DNA of 64,000 bases. Source: Oreocharis arfaki (lineage: Eukaryota; Chordata; Aves; Passeriformes; Paramythiidae). Positions within the stretch are counted from its first letter, which is position 1. Each line of letters begins with the position of its first letter. This document shows positions 37,201-52,200 of this stretch, piece after piece. A program made the position numbers and the translations under genes. The notes under the pieces were generated by a model, which saw nothing but the letters and a program-made list of their open reading frames with translations, made no database searches and was not told the DNA's origin. Where the stretch lies: positions 876,373 through 940,372 of the forward strand of contig VZRR01010834.1 of the NCBI GenBank assembly GCA_013398015.1, in the 5' to 3' direction.

Positions 37201-40200
37201 CATTGATCCAGTATACAGCACTTGGGCAAGTGCCTGAAATAGCAGAATTGAAGGACTGCAAACATGGCATGATTGCAAGAAAAAAACTTGGACTAGATTA
37301 TAGCAGGCCTCTATTTTAGGTCAGCATAGGGTAGAAAAACATATTCCAACCTCTCCTTCACTTAATTACTTTAAATTCTACAAATAAAAAGTGTTAGCAC
37401 CTTCAAAGAGAGGCTCTTCTGATGTCAGAATGAGATGCTGAGGTGCTACAAACACTTTCAGAGAAAGGGCTCACCCTTTTTTTGTTTTATTAAGCTCCAA
37501 CATCATCAGCATTTTCATCTACACCTTGAAATTTCACCTTAGAAAATTATCCAGAAAACAAAGTCTGAAGCAGGATAACAACATGCAACTATTTCAATAC
37601 AGAGAAAAAGATGTCAGAATTTATTTCCTTTGCAAAGAAAAATCTAAAAGACTACAACAATTCTCAAGGAAATTTATCATTCCTTTGTGGCCTTTCCATT
37701 TTTCTTTGTGAAGCAGGAGGGAAATGTCAACTGGTATTCAGGTGAATTCATTGAAACAGAATTAGAGTTCTGGAACAATAACAAAATAGCACAAAATTTA
37801 CATAAACATTTTCAATATTGGGAGCAGATATGAGTTTCAGTGTTTCAAATTACAAAAAACTCAGCCTTTTTCTCCCTGTTTTCCAAGACACACACATTTT
37901 AGGAAGTATCTGTCTACAATCTGCAAAAAATATCCATCACTTTCTAGGAATTAATGCATACAAGGTTGAATAGAAATGAGAATTTAACTGTTTCAGAACG
38001 GTAATTTTCATCAACCATTCCTAAGACTGAGGAAAGTTCAGATATTTATGTGTGCAGTGGAAATCCACCTATTACAGGAAGTTTCTCAGTAGGGTCTTAA
38101 TGGAGGGCCTGGGGGATCCGCACACAAGCTAGTCTATATTTTTTCAGCAAAACACAATTTAGCTGCACGGATCTTATTTATCCCCTGCTTTGAAGATAGA
38201 GTTTTGTGGCTTTTTTTGTTTCATTTTTGGTTTGTTTTTCTTCTTGACGCAGGGAGAGAAAGCGGGCTGTTAAATGACACTGCATATCAAGTTGCAAATC
38301 AAAAGAATTAGTTTCACCTTAATAATGCCACCTCAGCTTTCACACTCAGCTCTTCAAACACAACCAAACAGATGCCATTTCATAGTCCAACCTTCGATCT
38401 TTGCTTATTTCTATTAAAAATTGTTACAGCTTATATCTACGTTTATTCTTCTCATTCTTCCCACACATCAACAGAGCAAAACCCAGACAAATTTCCCTTC
38501 AGAAGGTACTACACACTACATTAATAAATAAATACTGCAAACCTATATATGTTGCAATAAGGAAATAGACCTCATCTCGATCCTGATAGTTGTAGAATTT
38601 CAAGTAGATGTCAGAACACAGATCATTTTCTGTGCAAAATACTTCAAGTCCCTGAAAAGTTAAAGAGGGGGAAAACAAATGAGAGCAATTATTGACAAGC
38701 TGTAGTAATTGTGGTTTTTAATAGAATGTTCCAGTTACTAATATCTAAGACTTATAACTCTATACTGGGTAGCAGTTTTGCCCATAAAATCTAACATATT
38801 AAGTTTTCTATTTCTAATCATAACAGCATTCACTTTACACTGAGCCAATAGATTGGCTCTGTCTGGACTGATTAAGCACAGGTAACAGGCATTTAATTTT
38901 TTGGATCACTCTGTTCACTTAGGCAAAAAAAAAAGTATATTTGATTTAAATGTGTTTTGAGAAAAAAAATTCCTACAAGACTGAAATTTCAGTGCTACCA
39001 CCAAGAGCACACAACTGAGGCTTCAGTGCAGAATTCTTGTCATTCCCCAGTCACGTACAGTGGGACTCATCGCTCCACATTACTTTCAATATGAAGCAGT
39101 GACCAAACCTCCTCCACGAATCAATCCAGAGAACACACACCATGAGAGAGAAATTCATTCTGTCCTGTGATAGGTGTCCGAGATAAATGGAATGAATTGC
39201 TCCCTGATGGTACTCCCTTCTCCCTTCCCCTACACTGACTGCTTATGAAAGAAGTTTTTCATCCTTGTCAGAATTCACTCTGTTTTTATCTTTTTGACAA
39301 CACAGGAAAAGAAAACACTTAGAAAACTGGAAAGGATCATTGAGTACTATTTCACTATTTAATACAGACTTTTTAAGAACACATGGCTTTTACCTAATGA
39401 GGCAGACTGTTTCAGCTGGTCACTTTAAGAAACCACATATACAGCAAGACCTTAAAATAAAATAAATACTTGAGCTTACCAGTGGCATCAGCCCATGTCT
39501 TCTTTTATAGATGCGACGCACATTTTGCAGTGTTATTTGTACTACTGGTTTCTGTGGGGGATGAGGGAGCGGGAAAAAAAGATGGAGACATACTAGTAGG
39601 TTTATGCTCTTCTACCTTACCTGTCTCACAATCTGAGGTCTTTCTTGACTATAGATACTAGCAATATGAAAACAATATCCATCCATGTCATTTTAGCAGT
39701 GGAATAGTGATGCTAAGCAGTTATGTTAAAAAGAGGAAGCTTGTCTTTGCCATTGGTTTTTGCCTGAGTAGCAAAGCAGCTGAGGAATAAACAAGCAGCA
39801 GTGTATTATCCCCGAGTCTGCGGCCAGTAACAACGCTCATGCACGAGAGAAGCAGAACACAATAAACTGTATTAAAAGGGAGCCATTGGGCTGCTGGGCA
39901 AACTGTGCCAAGGGTGCCACCCGGCGGGTGGAATCAGAATGGCACCGTTATCCCACTGAAACCCTTTCCCTTCCCTGGACTTAATTCCAGCATGTCAGAA
40001 TCAGAATAATTCGGGTAGGAAGGGACCTTTAAAGGCCATCTAGTCCAACCCCACTGCAATGAGCAGGGACATCTTTAACTAGACCAGGTTACTCAGAGCC
40101 TGGTCCCACCTAACCTTGAATGTTTCCAGGGATGAGGCATCTACTACCTCTCTGGGCAACCAGTGCCAGTGTTTTACCACCCCCATTGTAAAAAAACTTT

Positions 40201-43200
40201 TTTTTTCTCTATCTAGTCTGAATCTAGCCTGGTCTAGTTTAAAACTATTACCCTTGACCTATTGCAAAAAGCCCTGCTAAAAAGTCTGTCCCCCAAATTC
40301 CTCCTCCTTTGTCAAATACACTTTCTCCAATTCTCCTTTCCATTCTCTGTACTAGCTCCAAACATTCCTTCCTCTTGTCACAGACATGATCTCTCTAACT
40401 CAATGTCCCTCTCAGAGTACTCAGAGCTTTCCCTTTATTTTCCCAGTGTCTGAGACTCCAGACTCCACTGAATCTTCTGCTCATCTTTTCCTTGTCCTTA
40501 GCGCACTCAAGTTAGGCAGATTCCTTTCTTCCCCCACAGGGTGCCAATGGATGAGAGCACGAGAGGTGTGCTCCAGTCCTCAGCCCTGTGGGAACTGGCA
40601 GTACGGCATGGGATTACAGGATAGGTCTAGCTCGGTATTTCATCCCTGACCAGACTGCTCCACCAGCCTGCAGCACCAGTCATACCCAGCTGGAGCAGCA
40701 CCAGGGCTGCTGATGCAATCTCACATGCTGACAAGCAAAGTAGGGAAAAAAACCCACAAAAACAAAACAAAAAACCAAAAACCAATCTGAGAATTTAAGT
40801 TTACTGGTGATCATGCTACTGCCATGTCCATACTGAAGGTATTTCACAAAATCATAGCTAAGTCAGTGCCCTGCTGAGACCACCACTACTATTTCTATGA
40901 CAAAGTTCCAAAGCAGTAATCCATCTGCAATATTCAGTTTTCCTCCAGAGAAAGAAATGATCAGTTTCATAGAAAACCTAGCTAAGAGATCCCAAAGTAA
41001 ACTCCATGTATATTGAGCTTTCAGTAAGTTGGAACAGCATCAGACTAAGATTGAGAAATTTATCTTAAATGAAATGTTACAAGTAGTGATCTTCAAATAT
41101 TAATAGAGGATGAGCAAAGGACATTTTGTGCTTTGCCAGTAGGAGGTAAACTTTAAGCAAGTTAGCACAGAATGAAGCCTCAGACGAAGAGATACAGTGA
41201 ATGCAGCAGAGATCGAAGGAAAACTAATGCCCTTGTATATGTAACTGAAAAGAGTCTTCTTGGAGATGTGCTCTACGTGCATTTCAGAGAAACAGCACAG
41301 AAAATTTAAACTGTCCACTAACAGGGCAGCGTGCTCACACTGTATGCAAGACCATCCATGAGGCACTTACAGGATATCCATTAAGAGGCTGGAAGTACAA
41401 GTTAGCATCAGTAACACACACATGCCCTGGATTAGTCACCAGTGGCGTCACCATTTCTGCTTTACATTCCATATGCAGCGTTTCAGAAATGCTTTGAAAT
41501 CTACAAGTGAAGAAAAGGAGTAAGTTTACCTCCAGTTCTTACTTTGGTAGAGGCACCCTTAAATAATTTAGAAAGGTTTCGGTTAGCTTATAGCCTTCGG
41601 GCATCAGAATGGGGACTTCACTAAGCCTATTTCACACAGCAAGAAGTTCCTTGTTGAGACTTCCCCTTTAACAGGCACCCCAGAAAGGAACACTGCTACA
41701 TTCTGCTCCAGTCTCAGAGCAGCAAGCCAGTTGACTTTTCTAAAACTGTAGTTTTATTTGGCATATACTGATGCCCAATTGTAACAAATTCACAGATAAA
41801 AGAAACATTTTGGAGATGAAGTAACACATTCATCTTCACAACACAGAATTTCCCACACTCCATTCCAGATGCTTCAGAACACAAAGAAGCCAACTCTCTG
41901 AATTAGAGAACTTACACTAACTCAACCAACCATCTATCAGTGCAGTAGACTAACCAACAAGACAAAAATGATTTCCCAGTAGAAAGTGATTAGAAAAGTA
42001 CCTGTTTTTATCAAATGAAGTTCTAGCCAAGCGTGATTGCAATATAGCAGTTATCTAACATTGAAGGAAAGAAAAATTAGTATGGTCTCTGATTCAAATG
42101 CAATGAGAATTATTAAACAGTGATATCACAATTTCATTAATAAACAGGGATATTAGAAATAATCAGGTACTTACCATGGCAGCTTGATCTCCCATCTTAT
42201 CTAGACAAGAAGCCCTGTAAAGCTAAACAATGAACTTTAAGTGAAATAGCAGAGAGATCTCCCACACAGCTCAGAAGTCAACAGACACAGGAGGGGCTTT
42301 AGCATTCTTGGTGACAGCATACTAAAAGATCTATTACTATTTCTTTTTAAAGTAGGACATATTTGTTCACTGCTACTGCCATGTTACTACTTTGTCTGCA
42401 TACTACCACCCTGCATACTAAAAACTAATATGGGTGGCTTACAACAGCTGTCAAAACTACCTGCAGTGTTCAGTTCTACATTTTAAAAATAGATAATCCA
42501 AGATTTTCACCTTGAGAACAAATAAAGCCCTACATTAAAAATCAAAAGCTGCTGTGATGAACTATGCAGGGATATCAAATAACCACATACCTGATGCAGA
42601 GTTTGCACAACATCTCCTACTTTCCCAGCAACATCCAGTTGGAATAAGTGTTCTGCTCTACCCTAAAATTAAAAGTACTTTTACTACAAATTAATTTCAT
42701 ATAGAACTTGGTGGAAAAAAATAAAATCAAACTAAACAAAAACCCCCTAAATAATAAAACTCTAAAATCCAGTAAAACTATGCTATTAAAGATTGTGCTA
42801 TATCCCAAAGATTCCAAAAGCAGATGTAAAACCTGATCTTTGTCTCTTAACAAAAAGATCTTCCCTGTGGAAAGCCCTCTGTGCAGTATTTTGTCTGTTG
42901 TTTAATACAATACAGCACAATAGCTTTGAAGTGAACAAGTTATTGCAGCGCAAACACCAGTAAATGTAGAAGCAGTACCTATTTTAATATCAGCTATTTT
43001 AATATCTATTTTTAACACATGCAAATATAGAACTAGCAAATGACATGTTACATCTAAACAGCTACTGTATTTCTTATAGATGAAAGACACCAGCCCATCA
43101 AATCTTTAAAGACTAGGCTGAAAAAATTAGTCATCGTCATCTACATAAGTAGTTTTGAGCTGAAAAGATCCCAAATCCAATCACAGCCTATTTTGACTAG

Positions 43201-46200
43201 TCATTTACAAAAGCCTCACTAACACATCACCTAGCATATGTGGCATACTCATTTTTCCCGTAGAAAGCTTTCCCAGCTTTCTTAAGTGTCATTTTATAGC
43301 ACATATCTCCGGTTTTAACTTACATATATTAAAAATATGTGTATGGATCAACTGGTACTAACTTTACACACAACTCATACTTAGCAAAGGTTGTTGGATC
43401 CTTTCATGAGCCTTGAATACAGTATAAAACTGTATCAAGTGTGTTTCTGTAGGGTTTTGTGATTTCTCAGGCTAGACTTTAAAAAAACCAACAAAGTGAC
43501 CAGTAAGACTACAACAAGACATTGGTCAGTAGATACAACTGGATTAATTTTAAACTGAAGGAAGGCAGACATGCAAATCTAGATGATCTTCAGTGTAATG
43601 TATGTGATCCGAACTGAACTGACAGCAATGCAAGAGGAAAGCAGGCTTCGAAAAGCAAATGGAACTGGATCATAGGGAGACATGAAATTCAGTAGCAATT
43701 CAGATAAAAGCCTTGTAACATTTCACCCAGAGCATTGTTTTCCTTCAACAAGAAAAAAACCACAGCTCTCAGAAATCCTAGTGAATTGTCTACAAGGATT
43801 GCTTACAGCCAACAATGTGAAAGATTTGTGAGCAGTTGTCTCTGTAGCTCTCCAGCCACATGCAAAGACAACAGCTCAGTATTTTGTAACTGATCTGAAA
43901 CAATCAAAGAAAGACATGGAAGATAAAATGTACTTCTCAATTCCAGCACCCAGTGACATATGGAACTGGCAACAATTCAAGTAGAAGATATTTAGCAGCA
44001 ACAGAAAAAAAATCAGAAAAGATTGAAGGTGAACTAGATTTCTTGTTTAAGAACGCAGAAACATAGCTGCACCTTAGCAAAGTAAATTGTAATGGTTAAC
44101 TGTCAAAAATGTTTTAGCTGTGGATGAATCATAACTTAGGAGAAAATGAAGTGAAAAGCTTTCCAAACAACCCTTCTTATTCTTTTCTTTTTCACTGTGT
44201 TGGCAACAGGATAAGGTATTCGTGTGATACTTAATAAATCGTGCACATGGCTGCAAAACAGATCATGGAAGGACTAAAAGACAAAACAGGTTCAACACAT
44301 AAAGAATTACCAGAATAAAACAAACAAAGAAAAAAAAATAATTTAAAGTCCTAGTTTAAAGGCAGATCTAATCACAAAACCAACCCCAAGCAGTCGTTGA
44401 GAGGTAAGATCCTCTCTTACCTCTCTGCTGTTGACTACAGTAATGCAAATTTATGGACTCCATCATTCTTGAAATTTCTTACTTGAACAAATACATGGAG
44501 AAATATAATTCTGTCTCTTTCAATTCTTGGGCAACATGTTAATTAACTCTGCATTTTTATTTTGTGTTTGTGTCTTAACTAATCTCACAATTTAAGCTAA
44601 GAACCCTTACTTGTATGCCTTGAAGCCTCCAGGCTCAGAATCGGAGGAGATCAACCCCACAAAACAACCAGGAGTAAGCTCCAATTTCTGCTGTGAGCAG
44701 CCTTATCTGCCAGTTCTTTGAACTGAGAAGCACTCAGCTGGGAAATATCAATTAGCAATCTCTCCTCAGGTCTGAGCAGAACTGAGGAGAAGCCACTCAG
44801 CCAGGATGCAGTGCCCATTGTACACAGCAGTCAGCTGAGCCCATGGAGCTGCACATCAAGGTAAATGGCAAGTGCCAAGTCTGCAGCATGTCCTCCAAGA
44901 AGTATCAGAAAGCCATCACAGAAGAATTCCAACATGCTTTTTCCAATATGCAATTACTTTTTAAAGCTTTATTGTCATATTCCTCAAATGATAATTATCT
45001 TACTCTTTCAGAAATAAGAACATAAATTCTTACAAAACTCCAGTTTTCTAAGAACAGTGAAAAAATACATACTTACTCTTACTGTTTTATAGGGTGCAAT
45101 AACATTTCTTTCTTTAATGAGAAAAACCTGAGGGAGTAACAGACATTACAGATTCACACCTTAAAAAATAATAAAATTAATCAGAAGTGCTGGTAAATAC
45201 AATGCTAAAAACACTGTTTAAGCAAGCAAAACACTGGGTTGTAATATCCTGCTTTAACTACTCCAGATAAGCTGCAGAAAAACAATGAGCTTTTATATTA
45301 GCCAACTGCAGGGAGGGCAAGAGTTCAATTTAGTTCAGAGGCTTACTTATACAATTGATTCGTGGGCTTTTATCCTAATCATACGACCTTCAAGGACTTG
45401 CAATACTAAAGCAAATACACTCAGCTACATTCAGTGGGGCAGATCCTCCCCTTCTTCTAGTGATTCAAGGTTCTGTCCAAACAGGAATTACCCCAGACTG
45501 GCAATTCACAACATATGCTATGCAAACTTTCTCAAATGAATGCCCTTCTGCTAAACATTTTACTTCCAGCGCCAACCGCAATGAACACCAGATTTCCTCC
45601 CTCATCCAACACCATGCTTTCGAACAATTTTATTTCTCTGGTTCTAGCCTCATACCTGAGAACATCTTCCCTCTCCAAAACCCACATAAAACTACTCTCC
45701 TTCAGAACATGCTCAATTCCTATAAAAACACTTGACTGCTAGCACGCTAATTTGTACGCTCTGCCTTACTATCCACCATCTGAAAGGCGACAAGCCAGAA
45801 ATAAGCTGTGGTTTTGCTCTGTTTGTAGAGAAGGCTCAAACTTGCTAAATCGCAGGCCTAAGCTCGGGATTGGTTCTGAACTAAACAAAACACACCGGAC
45901 TGCACAACCTACTGTGTTCTACTCCTGGCCCAAAAGAGTTGGTTGAACACAGATCCTTTCCCAGTGCCTCAGTTTCCTTCCTACAGGTAGCACACCTGTG
46001 GTTCTACACTCCAAGGCATCATGGCAGGAGCCTCAAACCAAGGGCAAGTACTAAACTTGCAAGAACGGATGTGTACCATCTCCTCTATCCAGATTCCTTC
46101 TGGCTGCTACATAGAACCTTCCCCATTCCCACTGGCTGACAACAGAGCCAACCTTCACCACGTGACTGCTCCAAGAAATATCCAGCTAGAAGAAAGGAAG

Positions 46201-49200
46201 TGGTAGTCTCAGAAGCCTCTAAACTCAGCATGCCTCTCTAAGTGCTACATTAAAAAAACAGTGGTAATTAGTGTCTTTCATCTGACATCAGCATGTACAG
46301 ACCTGAATCAGGCCATGGGAGAATCAGAATGAGAAACCTGCTTTACATTCATCGCTCTTCTGCAGGCTAACTATACTGAGTACTCCACATTACATAAGTA
46401 GACAAAATGGTTTGTATTTTTTTACTCATAAGCTGAGCAAAATCTTGAGCATACTGTATTAATGTCCTATTTTGGAGGATTTCCCCCAATTTTATCTCAA
46501 GAAAATATACTGAAATAATCTCAAATTATTATTCCCATTTACTGTATTTTAAAGCCATTAGTTCTAAGTTGTCTGTTACCTAAAGAAAAGCTGCTTACAC
46601 AGCAATACATTAAAATTTTTTTCTGAGTCTAAAAGGCAAGGACGTTTAAGATGTTCCAAGTGTTCGCTATGTGTGGTTTCCTACAAGGCCAAAATTCTAC
46701 TTAAAAAACATATTTTTAATTAGATCATGATTTTTCATAATTACAGCTAGTGACAACTTGACACTTGGAAGTCCATATGCCTTTTATACAAAATACCAGC
46801 ATTTATGATGTCACCCAACTATTTCAGAACACTTCCTCAGAGACAGGAAGATGACTGACAAGCTACACATGGGAGGAGCGGGGGCTGCTAACCACATTTG
46901 CCATCTTAAAACTCAATTCTTCTTTCCTACAAGGTGTTTCTTAAAATCACCTGCTCTTCAGAACATATAGTAATGATGCATGGTGGAAGCATTGCCTGGA
47001 GCAGTTAGAAATACTTTTTTTGAAATCACTTAGTACTCAAGAAACCTGCCAACTCAAGAAACAGATTACACATTTTTCACAGAAGCAGTTTCAAAATGAA
47101 ATTAAATATACTGATTACTTCAACACAGACCATGAACTTCTCTGGCAGAGACAACATTAAATGCTTGAGTTTGTTTCTGACTGCTGCAACATGTAACTGA
47201 GCAAGGCTAGCAATTCTGGGCATTGGCAAAGACAGATTTTAGAAACATAGAATATTTAAAAATTGTATTTCCCACCTCAACTCTGTTCTATCGTGAAAGG
47301 AAAATGTGAACTTTTTTTTTTTAAAAAAAAACCTTTTTACAGCTTTGGAACACCTATCAACTGCAATTTACCAAAATTTAAAGGGTATCCCCTTGGTTAA
47401 CTTTAAGAATTAATACATCCACAATCACAAATCTAGACTGAAACTTGAAGACAATATTTCAAGACAGCTTTTGAAAACTATTTGGTGGAGATACAGCACA
47501 ATCCAGAGCTTTCACAAAGCTGAACCGCAGGGACCGAGATGGCTTTGCCATTACCACAACATGCTGAAGAAAGTAGATGAAAGCAGTATAAGACCAAACT
47601 AAAGATGATTAGCAACAAGTTCTATTACACTCTATTCTCCTTTTTCATTCAATTCTAAGGTTTCCCTAGGCTCCATTATAAAATGCACAGGGCAAAAAGT
47701 TCAGTTTATTGAATTAATAACTTAATGAAGCCATTAACAGTTTGCAATTTCCAGCATCAACAGTTTCATATTAATGCTAAGTTTTTGACACTAATTAGTT
47801 TTGTTTTCAGTTAACTTCCCACTCTTGGACTACAGCTTTGAGGAAAAATACCATTAAGGAATGTAAGCTTGCTCATTTATGTGACCTCACGCATTTCACA
47901 TCAAGAATCTGTTATATGCAGGTCTTACCTGGCTACATACAACAGAAATCCCTCCAGATGTATTCCTAAAATGTAAATAAGAAATTTGAAATTATGGGCA
48001 TTTTGGCTTTAAAGGAAGTTAAATACATACAGTATCCCTAATTTACCTACCGTGTGAGAGGATAATTTGCTTCATTATCTTCTGGGGCTTTTATACTAAT
48101 GCAATCTCTCAACGCTATCTGCAGCAAATCATAAAAACACACAGTCTTTCTTAAAAGCTTTTAAAAGAGAATCTTAAGTTACCAAGAAATTTAAGTTTGC
48201 ACTTCTTACCTTGATAATGGGCTGGATATTGTCATCAGGTTCAAAAATAATTGACTTTGAACAGATTTTTAGGGAGCCTCTGAACTTTCTAAAAGGAACA
48301 ACAACAACAAAAAAGTTGTGCATGTGTTTGAGATACATGAGCCTAGAACGACTCCAGGAAATTAAGGTATGTAAGAGTTTTGTACCTTTCATCTTTGCAA
48401 TCTTTATTTATAATATGATTAGCTGTGTGCTGTTCAAAGTAATATTCTTCCAGGTTAAGAAGAAGAAGTGAAAACCTACAAATAATAATAAAAAAATCTT
48501 TTATTCTAATAGAAAATACCGTAACAGTTAATACTCTTAATAAAACATATCAGGTCTTTGGAAAGTCTTCACGGATCTCTTTGCTGTGCCCCAGACCCTA
48601 ATAACAAATTAATTTAGCTTTTTAAAGTAACAACCTATATGGAAAATTCATCTACATGTGAAGAAGATCAATTGATGCTTTTCCAACATATATAAGGTTA
48701 GATATTTGATTCTGATGTCTTAGGTGGAAACTATTCTAGTCAGGCTTTCTGCTTTAGCCCTTATGCCAGTCAAAATGTGCAATGACAAAAAAGGAAGGGC
48801 AGGAACTGATCACTTAGAATGGATGGAATTAGATTGTTTGGAGGCCAAGCCAAATTACATTGTTGTAAATGTTAAGTGAAAACACTGGCACAGATTTTAC
48901 AACATAGCTGAGACACTCAATGGATGCCCTCTGAAGAAGCATTACCTTCCTCACCAACCACGTTTTGCACTTCCTCCGCACCTCTGTCTGTTCAACCCCC
49001 CAGGAAGAAACTTGTTCATGGACTAATGTGATTAACAAACAACCTCAACAACAACAAAGCAAAAGCAGGAAACTGAAGTCTTCTAAAGTATTTAATTGCA
49101 GGATCATAGTAATGCCAGTGCTAGTACCAAGTTAGTGCAAATAGGCCAGATTAGGGGGAACATGAAAATGCTTTCTCTACCAACTTAAATGAAACTGCTA

Positions 49201-52200
49201 CAAGTGATCAAAACTCAACAACTTTCTAAAAGGGTGAACGCTTGGTCACTGAGTATTTCAGCTGTAGAGAATGCCAGTGGATGATGCTGGCACAGCAGGA
49301 GAAGCAAAAACAACTTCAGTTGGAAGCACAATTTGTTTGTGTGCAGCACTGATCTGATCTGCACAAGTACTTAGTATTTATTTACACCCACACTGAGCTT
49401 TTTGTACTTTGCTCATGATGTGCTCCACTAGAAATGCCTGTGAAAACACTAATAAACACCAAGTGTCCCCAGAGCAGTATTCATGCAGCAGTAAATATGT
49501 CAAGACTTCACAAAATGAACTGAGTGAATCCAACAGTCTGTTCATTAAAAAAGAGTATTTCACAATGGAAAAAATAGTGTTATTGAAAACACATCTTGTG
49601 CACTTAAAGATTTGTGTTGTGGTTGTTACATTAAACAGAACATAACAATAAAGGTTTACTGTAACTACAAGAAACAGTGGGTCTATATACTCAAAACTGC
49701 TCAAGTATCTGTGCCCAAGATACTTTGTCCTACTGCTCTGCTGCTTTTTCAAAACGGCCTTATCTTTACCTCTCCTCTCCTGAAAACAGTGTTTTTACGA
49801 TCCCATTGTGCTGGTTTTGGCTTGATTTTCTTCACATCTACTATGTGGCTTTGTTTTGGATTTGTGCTGAAAACAGTTTCGATAAGTCAGAGACGTTTTT
49901 GTTATCACTGAGTGTGCTCAAACACAGTCAAGGTCTTTTCTGCTTCTCACCCCACCTCATCAGCAAGGAGGCTGGAGGTGCACAAGGCACTGGGAGGGGA
50001 CACAGCCAGGACAGCTGACCTTAAGTGAACCAAGGGTCATTCTGTACCATATGGCATTATACTCAGGATATGAAACATAGTAGCTTCCACAGAGTTACCA
50101 TTAAATCCCATTTTTCAGCATATCCAGTTGAAATCATCCGGGACAAACTATTCAAAATTTCTGATTTTGCAAACTCAGATCTTGCAAGTTCTACCACATT
50201 TTTAAAGCTTTTTAATAAAGCTATGTTAGGATGTATAAAGAGCACTTCACCAGTAGAAGGCTCTTCTTTCTAGTATGTATAAGCATATACATTCAATTTA
50301 TTATCCACAAGCCAAAATATTTAAATAATAAAAAGAAGTCAAGAACAAAGGTAGCACCCAGATTTGTTTGAAAAAAATCTATTCTCTATCATCAGAAAAC
50401 AGACACTATTGACATAGAGAACATGAGCTTCAGGGAAATGGCATTTATAGTACCACAATTAATTTTTTGTCCAAGAAAACTATAATGCCTGTTCAATAGA
50501 ATTAATTTCCAAAATTCTTCATTCTCAGTCTCTTTCCTTTGTCTCCATCTATTCTTTTAACAAACTCCTCACATTTTTATATTCTTTCCAAATTCACCTG
50601 TTGACAGCACTGGCAATTAATAGACGTTTCAAGTTTTTGGTAAATGCAGGCATCCCTCATGGATTCAAGACAAGCCATACTTTTATATCAAAACATTGGC
50701 TGTTATTCACAGTAACTATAATACACTTAACATAAATCAAAATACATAAACCAAGAGAGTTCTCTTTGAAATTTTTCATTACAACTATCTCCATGAAACT
50801 ATTGTATCTCTATACTTGTCACTGTACAAATCAATTCACCTTCCCAAAACTGGAAGCTGTGGGCAAGAATTTCAGGTATTCTTTCCTGCCATAACACTCA
50901 CTGCTGCTGAACCAGATGATTTCATGAAGGAAAAAAAAAAAAAAAGAAGTAAAGATATCCACAAAAACTCAAGATAAACTCTTCATATAGGCTAAACAGG
51001 TACTGGGGAGAAACTGTAGGTTTATTCGCTTTTAAATACCATGTTTGCTAGCAGCACCCAGTTTATCCTTTTGCTATTCTCTCTGTGTCTCTTCCACGTG
51101 ACTACTCACTCCTCAGGTTTACAGAGACAGCATCACTGTAGAGCTTCTTGCTGGAGACCAGAGATCTCCTGTGCAATGATCTCCTGCTCACTGACCTCAG
51201 CCTTCCTGTCTGAAAAATGGGTTGTATTGCTGTGCTGGCAACTGTTAAAGCATTTTTCCCCTCAAACATTGTACGTCATACAGGCCAAGTGCATTTTTCA
51301 CATTTTATCTTCCCCTCCCACTCTCCACAGAGTCTTCCATGTAGTTCTGAAGACTCTTCCTGGCATTTCCATGCTTGTTGCTACTCTACTTGCAAGTCCA
51401 TGTACTCTAACTGCATTTTTCCATATTTTCAGGCTGCAATGAGTCACTTCTGCAGGCAGACAGAGCCAAATATCCTCCACAAATGCAATCACAAGTCTCT
51501 ACTTCTCTCAAGCACCCACTGCAGTTGGGACAAACTCACTGCCTGTCCCAAGACTATGCCACAAAAACTGCCCCTTTTAAAATTGATACGACTTGAAAAG
51601 CAAAATACGATTGAAAGCAAAATTTTCAGACTTGCATCTCAACTACTAGTTAACAAATCTAGACCAGTTCAAGTTACTGCTAATAATGAACTCTGGAAAT
51701 TATGATGCATGATCTCTGGAATAAACTTCTGGAGCTTCTCAACTCATCTCAGTCTTTCCTGCTTAAGTATTTAAATTTCATTTGCCTGTGTTAATGAACC
51801 ATAGAGTTGTCAAAGAAAAGAAAAGTCAAGTTTCATCACGTTACTAGAGTACAGTCAGAGCTTTTTATCTTCACAGAAGAAACATCTTTTACATAAACAG
51901 AGCCACAGATAGTTACAGTATCAACAGGATCCCCTCTTGAGAACCATCACCACACATGATGATACTTCAGGCTTGCCAGGAGGTTTAACAAGTATCTACA
52001 GATAGCAAGGGTACAGACCAGTCTCTGGCATGGTGCTTAAGTAGGCAAACAGTGTAGTGAAGGCCTGAAAAAACCAGGACATCAATCATAATAGCTATAA
52101 AATTACAGCAATGGGATCTTCAATTCACAATGAAGCAGTTTAGCTTTGGGCTGACTGCCTTAAAAAGAGCCAAAGGAGGTATTCCAAAGACACTTGTGGT

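Noticed and set aside
45285..46206. Cluster of 60-90 codon + strand frames in NSMAF intron 5
   Set aside because: Considered as a processed pseudogene, but no frame resembles a known protein and there is no poly(A) tail or flanking repeat.
51041..51705. Overlapping + strand open frames of 133 and 162 codons
   Set aside because: No recognisable domain, no splice context, inside NSMAF intron 1; composition is ordinary intron.
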